A stretch of DNA of 64,000 bases from Earliella scabrosa. Lineage: Eukaryota; Basidiomycota; Agaricomycetes; Polyporales; Polyporaceae. The notes under the pieces were generated by a model. That model was not told the origin of the DNA. It made no database searches and was given only the letters and a program-made list of their open reading frames with translations. Of this stretch, positions 56,060 through 64,000 are shown piece by piece (positions within the stretch are counted from its first letter, which is position 1; every line of letters begins with the position of its first letter). The translations under genes and the position numbers were made by a program. The stretch spans positions 372,001-436,000 of the forward strand of contig JABYQQ010000020.1 in assembly GCA_022605405.1 (NCBI GenBank), written 5' to 3'.

Positions 56060-58560
56060 GCAGAACCGATTCATATCCTACGGAACTGGGAGAACGGGAA
56101 ATCGACCCCTCCACGCACCTCCGAGGCTGACAGCCAGACTCAAGTCGACGATTGCCTCCCTCTAGTTCTGTCCCGAAGCCGAATAGGATCCTTCGCGAGG
56201 GATGGCAGCGCTGACGGCTCCCTGACGTACGTCCGCTCGCTGTCATCCGTGTCATCTGCAAGCTGACATCTGGCGTCAATGCCGCTGTGGAGGCTGAAAG
56301 CGGCGGAGGAGGTGCGATTCCGCTACCAGCGGGGTAGCGGCTCATTCACGCGTCGCGGCTTTCATTCTATGGAAGCGCACAGACGAGGGTTCGAGAGTGG
56401 CAAGCGCCCACCGTCCGTTCGACGTGTTACGTGTAGCCCAGTACTTTCGTTTATCGCGACCTTGTCACTGAGTATATGATATTATTAAGAGGTTCCGCCT
56501 GCGCTGAGAACCTGCTGACAACGTATGACACGACTAACAAATGGGGAACGTAGCGTCAGCATACGCATGGCGTAAAAACTTAAAACTTGATACATTACCT
56601 CATTGGCAGTCGAGACGCCAACGGGTGGAAATAGTGAGACGTACCTGGAACCACGAGGCCACCTCCGACGGTCCCCATCGGCATGCTTCGCAGCCTCTAG
56701 GGTCGCAAGGCATGCATGTGCATGCACGCTCCCCGTTGTCCTCCGTGCAGGCTCATCGGAGGAGCGAAGACAGTAGTGAATCCTCCGAGGTCTGAGGGCA
56801 CGAACAGCCAGCGGCACCTGATGGCGTTGTGAGTGTGCGGTTGTACCCATCGTGCTACGTATGGGAAGATGTGGGTCCAGCTTGGCGAGATGACAGGTTT
56901 CGAATCGACGTTAACTTCTGAGGGAGACGGGAACGCGTTGGCGAGGGACGGCAGGGGTGCGTGGAATATGCGCGGATGAACACACGGGACATGGGCGGAG
57001 GGAGTAAGGGCGAGAGCAGGTCGTAGCAAGTGAGCACGGAGATGTCGCAGCGGGAAGGATCGGGTTGCCAGATCAGGACGTGCATATCTTATCATCCCTG
57101 ATCGCGCAGGACTGAAGCGATAGACTTGATTCTAGGAAGACTGACGAGGCGACCGTCGAAGCGTGGCGCTGGGCAGAACATTGGGAGGTCTGCGCCTGAC
57201 ACGCACGGGATGTTCTTGTATGCGCCTATCTCAGAGAAGAAGACGAGAACCACATCCGACATCCGGTTGAGCGGTGACGTGCGCGGAGCGCATTGAGCGC
57301 GTCAGTCTGATCCGGTATACAACATGACGAGGGCGAGTGCGTGCGTCCGAAGGATTTACGGGCTTTGCTGTTGCTGACTGGCTGAGCTGAAGATCCCTGC
57401 CGGCTCGAGAGAAGCATAAGGCGCGCGTGTAGACGCACTGATGAGGATGTATTCGGACGAGCATGCGGTTTGAGAGGGCAGTCATAGAGGCGAATCGGTG
57501 GAGCGCGATGTGAGAAGAGAGAGGAATAATCCGGATGGTCCATCGGGTGGGATGTTGCCTGCGAGCGAGCGGGGACGAGGGCGCTCGAGGTGAGCTCTCC
57601 AGGACAATCGTGCGATGCTGCTCCAAGACGACGGGACAGCGGGAGCTTTGAGCGACGTCAGCGCCGACGCTTGCTGCGACATGCGTCTGGACGCAGTCAT
57701 CCGTGTACTGCGCAACTTGCCTCGATCCGGAGGGGGTTGCAGGTGGCGAGGATGAGCCGATCCTGTTGTCCTCCGTCCGCGAGACTTTCCGCGAAGCACG
57801 CCCGACGCGAAAACCGACGACGACTGCTCAAAGCAGCATAGTAGCACAGCAGCCTATCAACGAGCACAGGCCGGCTATGACGATTGTCCCCTTCGTTCTG
57901 TGCCAGAGTCGAAGGGACAGCGCAGACGTCCCTCGGGACGTGCATCCGCGCTATAATACGTGCCCGCCCTCATTTTCCTCGATCCGCGATGGCATATCGG
58001 CGCGATGGCCAGTCCACGGGCCGGCTATCTGCCCAGTAGACGAGCAGGTCGACGAGAAAGTGTGCAAACGGGTGTGGGCCAGTAGGCAAGGTCACGACGG
58101 AGCCATCCAAGTATCCCTGTCCCGTTCCCGATCACTCTTGTGTGAGTCCTATCTTCTCGACGCGAACCGTTCCACGAGCGAGTTGGGACGAGGCACAGAG
58201 AACAGGAGATCTTGCATACTCCAGTTGTCTGCTGGTCCAGCGGACGCGCATGAGATGAACCAGTCTCTAGTCAGTGGAGATACGTGCAGCGAGGAGGAAA
58301 AGACACACCTGAGGCCTGAGAACGCGACCCTTCCCCCACCTGCTACCGAGATCTTGCACTCGCAAGCGCCCGCCCGCCCGTCCTACTCCACCTCATTCTT
58401 CTCCCGGGTTGAGGACCCTTTGGATATCCACCGCAGCCGGATGGCCACCTGGTACACGGTGACACGACATTTTGACAACAACAATGTGAGGGAGTAATCT
58501 GCGACGCAGTCAGAGAGTGGGAAGTCGCCAGGCGTGTTACGAAGACAGAGGACCAGTTCG
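56060..58560. repeat. composite dispersed repeat, copy 6 (A-B-C)
   Basis: Block A tail at about 56060-56480, block B at about 56550-57250 (GTGAGACGTACCTGGAACC near 56632), block C fragments at about 57600-58200, and block D at about 58307 (GACACACCTGAGGCCTG, the same as at 52391). All are on the same strand and in the same order as elsewhere. A 264-codon plus frame at 57703-58497 covers blocks C and D; I consider it accidental. Confidence 0.5.
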
Positions 58561-59599
58561 ATGGGCAGCGAGTAGAGACAAGGGTAAGACTCCGCAATCT
58601 GAAGAGTAGGCTGTCCTAGGGTGTTGATGGGATCCCGACTTGCATAGCACCGAAAGGCAGGAACGGAAGGAGGAGGGAGGGAAAAAGACGCCGATACAGC
58701 TCATGGACCGGCCGGGCCGGGATGGACCGCCCCCATGCCGACTCCCGAGCTGTTTGGCGCGCTTCTCTAAGTACTCCCTGTCCCTTTCTGTGTCGAATAC
58801 TTCCAGTATCGACCACGACCTATGTATCTATTCTCTCGCGTTGTAGCTGACTGGCTTCAGAATTTTCTCCAATTTGCAACCTGTCTCGCTTGGTTCCCTG
58901 CGTTCAGGTCGCGCAGAAGCAGCGAAGCAGTGACGGTGAGAAGGGGCGCTCGGACGGCTGCTGCTGCTGTTCTTAAGCCGGCAAGGGTCCGCTAGACAGA
59001 TGGGAGGAACGCGTAAAGAGTCGGCACTGTCGGGAAAGGGGTCGAGACAGTTCTCAAAGAGGAGGACATAGGGGACGTCCCGACGGTGCACTGCGCATGC
59101 GCTTCCGTCAGTCCTTCATCCACTCGACCCGTACGTGCGCATCCTACCCACGCCGTACCAGGATCGTGCATGATCATGACGACGAGAGATGCAGCGGACT
59201 CCGAACGGAGGAGACACGACATGCGGGTGCAGAAGGTTGATTCTGGAAGGATCGCATGAGTGTACAGAGTGCAGAGTGTAGCGGTGCCGGGAAGTGCGTA
59301 GCGGAGGGTGCTGGACCTCTTGAACGATTGCCCAAGGGAAAGGAGGTGCAGGTATAACCGGGCAAGCAAAGAGACGAGAAACCGGCGTTGTCGCCGAAGA
59401 TCGGCAAGCAAGAAGGATGGGTCTGTTTGAGACGCGACTCGTGAGTGGAACTAGTGTGTTGGGAGGGAGGTCATGATCACAGTCCGCTGGGAGGCTGTAC
59501 GGGAGCGACGGTCGGAGGGAACCAGGCTCAGCGAGAGGGAAAGACCCGGGGCGCATCGAGCAGGGATGGTGTAGCGATGGTGCAGCAATAGAAACCATC
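58561..59599. other. about 1 kb, nothing assignable
   Basis: It includes a GC-rich patch at 58.70 kb similar to one at 52.9 kb. No gene or transposon end is recognised. A minus-strand 181-codon frame at 59116-59661 has no motif. Confidence 0.35.
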
Positions 59600-60990
59600 T
59601 CCGCATGCCCGCTGTGCGCACCGATATGGTATGGCAGTGCAATGACCAATCCGTAGGCCATGTGTGCTTATAGCCGTCTTCTCACCGACGCGTAGGTCGA
59701 CGAGAGAGCACGGACGCGCGGGCGAGGGCACCTCGGAGTCAATACTAGTAGCCTCGGTGATTGTCGACGCGCCGCAATGGCTGTATGAACGGATCGCAGA
59801 GGACGAGCAGAGCACAGGGGCGTACTCCCGCATGACCCTGTCCCATCAGGTGAGAGTCGGATTACAGACACTTGCCCCAGTCACGTACCTTGGCCGTCTG
59901 TCCCCTCGGCCCTGATTCCAGGATTCGCTCGGATCTTCAAAGTTCATTCACAAGTGGACGGGGCTCTCCAAGGAGTTCGTTGCGTATGACTGTAGGAGGG
60001 CCCACGGCCAAGCTTGGGCGACCTTGGACCACCTGGTGTGGGTACATCAAGGAGGTTATGTCGAGAGCGAGAAAGTGCGACATATCTGATCGCCAAAGGA
60101 GGTGACCGCAAGCCAAAGGAGGCGTAATCGGGTGGGACGGCGTCCGGAACGTCGGCGTTCTGACGGCAACCAATGTGGCACGAGCCTGGATGCTGAACGC
60201 TGACTACATAGATCGTGAGTGAGTCTAGAGGATATATACGCACGAGAATCGTGGAGTATTCACATACGACTACGCGATGGATTCCAGGGGACGTCAACGT
60301 CTCGCTTGGCAGAAATGGGATTCGGGAAGTAACCGCATGACGGATATGTACGGAGTTGCGGTTGCGGAACTAGACCCGTGCCTATCTGCTGGGCAAGCAT
60401 GAATGAATTAGCTATGTTCCCTTATCAGTAGAGATCAATGTAGAGACGTGATGTGACACGCACCTGGATCCTGACGATGCAATACCGAACTCTCCTCGAA
60501 TATCCCCTATCTGCGACTGGCACGGTACGGTTGCGTTACCCATGCACGTGTCCTCCACTGTTACGGAGTCGTGTATCCCCCGGATGCGCGACCGGCCAGT
60601 AGAATATGTCGCAGCGACCTGAACCGTGGCGCGCGGGCGCGAACATGCCTCTGTTGCGTGCGAGTCTCGGCGTGTATCATAGTATGAAGCATAGGAGCAT
60701 AAATTGAGGATGGTGGAGACCTCGGGTGACAGTATGTCGTGAAGTACACATAAGCTAGACTCATTCGCTCATCAGTGAAGATACCAGCAGGAATCGACGA
60801 GAGAGATACGCACTAACAGCCGGACACCACCTCCACTACTCCGTGCCACCAGTCACAATCGCAACGGCCATACCCGCGTCTCTCCCCCCCTCAATCTAAT
60901 CCGACGTGGCGTTGAGGATCCTTAGGAGGTGTGAAGCGCGACAAGCTAGTAGGATCTATCGCAGACCACGGCCGCGTGGACTGTCGTGAG
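59600..60990. repeat. partial copies of repeat blocks C and D
   Basis: GCGTACTCCCGCATGACCCTG near 59819 and its context match block C. CGCACCTGGATCCTGAC near 60460 matches block D at 36.07 kb, and a second, more diverged D copy occurs near 60810. No gene is supported. Confidence 0.4.
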
Positions 60991-63247
60991 CATGCGGGAG
61001 CATCCCTGTGCTGCATGGGAGCTTGGCCGCAAGAGAGGAGACGCACGGTTTCAGGTGAAGCCAGCGAGCTTCGAGTCAGTGTGTAATGGAGGAGTTACTT
61101 TTGAGGGTGAGAGCTTGCTGAGGCGAGGCAAGTTTTGATGACGAGAGAGCGTCCAGTGCAAGTGGTCAACGGGATGAACAGAGAGATGGAAGGAATGCAA
61201 ATGTCGGTCTCGAGGGGATGGGTTGGTAGACCTGTTTCTCCCGATTGTCAGCTCGCAGACCCATATCGAGGAGAGAGAGAGAACGACCGTCGACACTGAC
61301 AGCGACACACCGACAGTTGGAGGCCGATGGTTCCGGGTCGGACCGCTTATGTAAATGCGCGCCTTTACTGTCCGCGTCCTCCTCCTCTAGTGTTGAATAT
61401 TTGAATCCTGCCGTGCTGCTTCTCAACCGTCCACCTGTTGTCAGTGTTTTCTCTGTCCCGAGCCGCGCTTTACGCTCTCTATTTTGCACCACGCTCCTCC
61501 AGTTTTACGGTGAAGTCCGCCGTCTTTTCTGCGGTGTGACCGCGTGTCGGAGCCCGGCGTTCAGACTCCCTACTGTGGTGCAGACCTTCCGTACAGGTTC
61601 ACGTTGTGAACAGGACAATGGCACGTAGTCTCTGTGCTCATGACTGAGTTCAATCTCACTCTCAGCACGATTGATGGGGTGCGTGGTAGCACACCAAGAT
61701 GCGCACCGAGGCGCGACTCGGATGCGTGGTCATTGGCGACGTGCGCAGACTGCGAGAGCACGATCTTGCGCCGTGCCCGCGTTGTGAAGTTGGTATGCTA
61801 TGAAGACTGAACACAGTCTCTCCAAGACCGGCGATGCAACACTGCATCGTATTTCTAAAGCATGTCGGCGGATGTTCTGACCTGGACCCGGAGCTTCAAC
61901 ACTCCGTTCCCACGAACGTCGCTCAGATGGACTGCTACGGCTCGCCATGTCGGGTCTCTTTCCAAACGAGACAGAGCACAAGAGAGTCTCAGCCCGCTTT
62001 ACAGGATAGCAGCGGTGCGTCAAGAAGGCCATGACGCCATGTCGACGGCTCGCTCATCACGACAGAGACCCCCCTCGTGGACGTAGACGCGAGGACAGCA
62101 TTTACACGAGCGAGGATGCCCTAGATGAGCGCGGGTGACTGGACTGCACGAGAGCCATGCCACATGCGCCGCTCGCCGCAATTCCTTCAGTGCAACCTCC
62201 TGCCCGTATGATCGCGGATTGTCTGACTGACAGTACAGCTATTGGGAATTGATATTGCTGCTCCGATATTGCACAAGAGGTGTACGGCGATCTTTTTCTC
62301 CCGACTCGTCGCCTATCCTCGTCGTGCTGACATGTGCATATAATCTAGGTGTCATGAAGGCTATCTTCTTGAAGTCGAAGTGCTAGGTTGCACCTCACCT
62401 ACTACGACTCCGTTCCGATCAATCACTGAACAAGTGAGGTACGTTCACGTACACGACGTCTGAAAAATGGGGACTCCATCGACGGGAGGCGGACACGATG
62501 ACAATTTCCCACGTCTAGTTAGAGTTAACGGAGTAAGTCGATTCATCATGCCTTCCGATGCGTCTGAATAATGCTGAATGTTTTATTGTGGTGCATATTT
62601 GTCCACTGCTGTGACTGAGATCATGCGGCCCCTGCTTACAGTATCTCGGGCGCGTTGAGGGGTACAGAGCGATGGAGGCTCGACGATCTCGACAACGTAC
62701 CTGCCGACCCTGAACACTGATAAATATGACTGGCTTCGTGCTGTTGCTTCCGTGTTTCCCCGACTCTCTGCGATATTACGATGATCAACGATGAGTTCTG
62801 GAATGTAGCTTGGCGATACTTACACCGACGTTGCACAGGCTGCGTCCATGACCGCTCTAACTCAATCTGTCTCAAGGCCGTCAACCTAGTGAATGGGATG
62901 GTGCTGTGTTGTGGCCCCAATCGTGCGCGAACGTTTACCAATACACGTATCAATAAAACGGAGTGAGCTGGGGGGACCAGCACTATCAATAAGGTGAGCA
63001 TCCGTTGACTGCATGTGAAAAGAGTATCGACCGCCGGCGCGTACTAACTGCTCCTACTCAGGCATCTTCGGGTTGACCGTCGAGCGTATATGACCGCTGG
63101 TGCTACTAGTAGATTCGCAAACGGGCGATCGAGGCAGCGAGCCGTCTGGCCTCGTCGTACCAACCTCAGAAAGGCTGGAATGCTCACACTCGCAGAGAGG
63201 CATATTCTCGGAGCAGTACGTGAGATAATTGCATATCCGAGCCCAAT
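60991..63247. other. 2.2 kb without a supportable gene
   Basis: Short frames on both strands lack motifs. I see no repeat matches to the rest of the window strong enough to report. The right end is the 3' flank of the gene beginning beyond the window edge. Confidence 0.4.
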
Positions 63248-64000
63248 CTACACAATTACATGTTCCATGAAGTCCGTAGAGAGCCCTGACAACTTCAATA
63301 CCAGTGCGGTACCTCGGTTATTTAGAGTGCCTGAATCATCAGCGACGCAAACCAAGCCCAACAAAGCCGGGCTCCTCGTTATATCCGTGCTATGATTCCA
63401 GGACTCCCAGCTGGCACCATTTGGGTCCATGTCATGAACAGGCTGCAATATCACTTGGTGGCTGGATGGTCCAATCTCCACGAACTCCAACGTGATGTCG
63501 AACGGGAAGTCTGGATCCTGGTACTGTTCATCGCTCACCCCAACCGTTGAGCCATCGAGGATGACAATGTGCACATTTTCCTTCGGAATGCTGGAAGTTG
63601 GAATGTTGTCGGAGTCAGGATGGTCGGACAAGTCGACAGCGAGCATGACCATTAGCCTGAGGGCAGGCAGCTTTGGGTGGCTGTAAGGTTGCGCTCCCAT
63701 CCCCGCACGTAGCATGGGCACATCTTTTTTTGTCTGATCTATGTCCTTCCAGATGCGGAGCCGTGCCCGTCTTGCATGGAGGATGGTTCCAACTGCCCTG
63801 GAGAAGTGTGCATTTGTGATGGTGACCTTGCGTAAGGCAACTCCGATGAGGGTGTGTGTGTTATATATGCGGGGAAGGGCTGAATCCCTATTGGGGGAGG
63901 GAACTCCAATCCAGTCTATGCCCAGAATAGAGGAGAGTACGTGGGTTGGCATCTTCTCGAAAAGACGAAGGCGAGCTTCTTCAGCTAGGCGGACTTCTCC
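63248..64000 (-). CDS. unrecognised protein, C-terminal part (5' end outside window)
   Basis: The minus-strand frame is open from the right window edge to a stop at 63248, about 250 codons, with good protein composition: RLAEEARLRLFEKM, then SSILGIDWIGVPSPN, VTITNAHFSRAVGTILHARR, LRLMVMLAVDLSDHPDSDN, VHIVILDGSTVGVSDEQ and FDITLEFVEIGP. The alternating hydrophobic segments suggest a beta-rich fold, but I cannot name a family. The last 35 codons are less convincing, so an intron near 63350 is possible. The gene continues upstream of the window, where its identity should be clearer. Confidence 0.5.
   Translation of the reverse strand, partial: GEVRLAEEARLRLFEKMPTHVLSSILGIDWIGVPSPNRDSALPRIYNTHTLIGVALRKVTITNAHFSRAVGTILHARRARLRIWKDIDQTKKDVPMLRAGMGAQPYSHPKLPALRLMVMLAVDLSDHPDSDNIPTSSIPKENVHIVILDGSTVGVSDEQYQDPDFPFDITLEFVEIGPSSHQVILQPVHDMDPNGASWESWNHSTDITRSPALLGLVCVADDSGTLNNRGTALVLKLSGLSTDFMEHVIV

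Noticed and set aside
57703..58497. 264-codon plus-strand ORF
   Set aside because: It covers repeat blocks C and D, whose other copies do not keep this frame open.
1..64000. CRISPR arrays, bacterial operons, rRNA genes
   Set aside because: No regularly spaced short repeats, Shine-Dalgarno-led gene trains or rRNA sequence are visible; the gene structure is clearly fungal.

Overview
The window looks like a gene-poor, repeat-rich segment of a filamentous basidiomycete genome (Agaricomycetes, possibly Polyporales; inferred). The support is: many short GT-AG introns of about 45-65 nt, moderately high GC, F-box, AAA (DUF7025-like) and FY-rich-domain genes of the type common in mushroom-forming fungi, and above all a cluster of STAND/NLR NTPases of the basidiomycete NACHT type. 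There are no operons or bacterial signals.

Layout. (1) Positions 1-2463: a plus-strand NACHT NLR whose first exon is cut by the window edge. (2) 2.7-10 kb: degenerate dispersed repeats, with no gene I can support. (3) 10.4-13.7 kb: one weak hypothetical ORF, otherwise nothing recognised. (4) 13.7-17.1 kb, minus: an unusual NLR gene predicted to encode two NACHT modules in tandem, the first with a lost Walker A lysine. (5) 19.5-22.8 kb, minus: a divergent NLR whose fourth intron carries an ~850-bp inverted-repeat element with a tRNA-like core. (6) 24.0-26.4 kb, plus: another NLR. (7) 27.0-28.0 kb, minus: a broken FY-rich-domain (FYRN/FYRC) gene. (8) 29-36.5 kb: repeats, one copy interrupted by a 714-bp hAT-type MITE with 8-bp target duplications. 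(9) 37.1-38.9 kb, plus: an F-box/LRR-like gene with two frameshifts. (10) 39.4-41.8 kb, minus: a seven-exon DUF7025-like AAA ATPase. (11) 41.9-47.1 kb: local duplications and unrecognised sequence. (12) 47.2-49.7 kb, plus: the best-preserved NLR. (13) 53.4-55.8 kb: a divergent pair of identical small genes lying in a large inverted repeat. (14) 56-63 kb: more degenerate repeats. (15) 63.2-64 kb, minus: the 3' part of an unrecognised gene.

The five NLR loci share one gene structure: four N-terminal exons encoding a helical domain resembling the MLKL/HeLo-type four-helix bundle, then a 7-nt microexon, then one large exon with NACHT and winged-helix regions. None carries the WD40, ankyrin or TPR repeats usual in fungal NLRs. 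They look like one expanded family of intracellular sensor/executioner proteins, probably for non-self recognition or regulated cell death (inferred from family architecture). The repeat-dense surroundings, with short TTAGGG-type motifs in three repeat copies, suggest a fast-evolving, possibly subtelomeric compartment.
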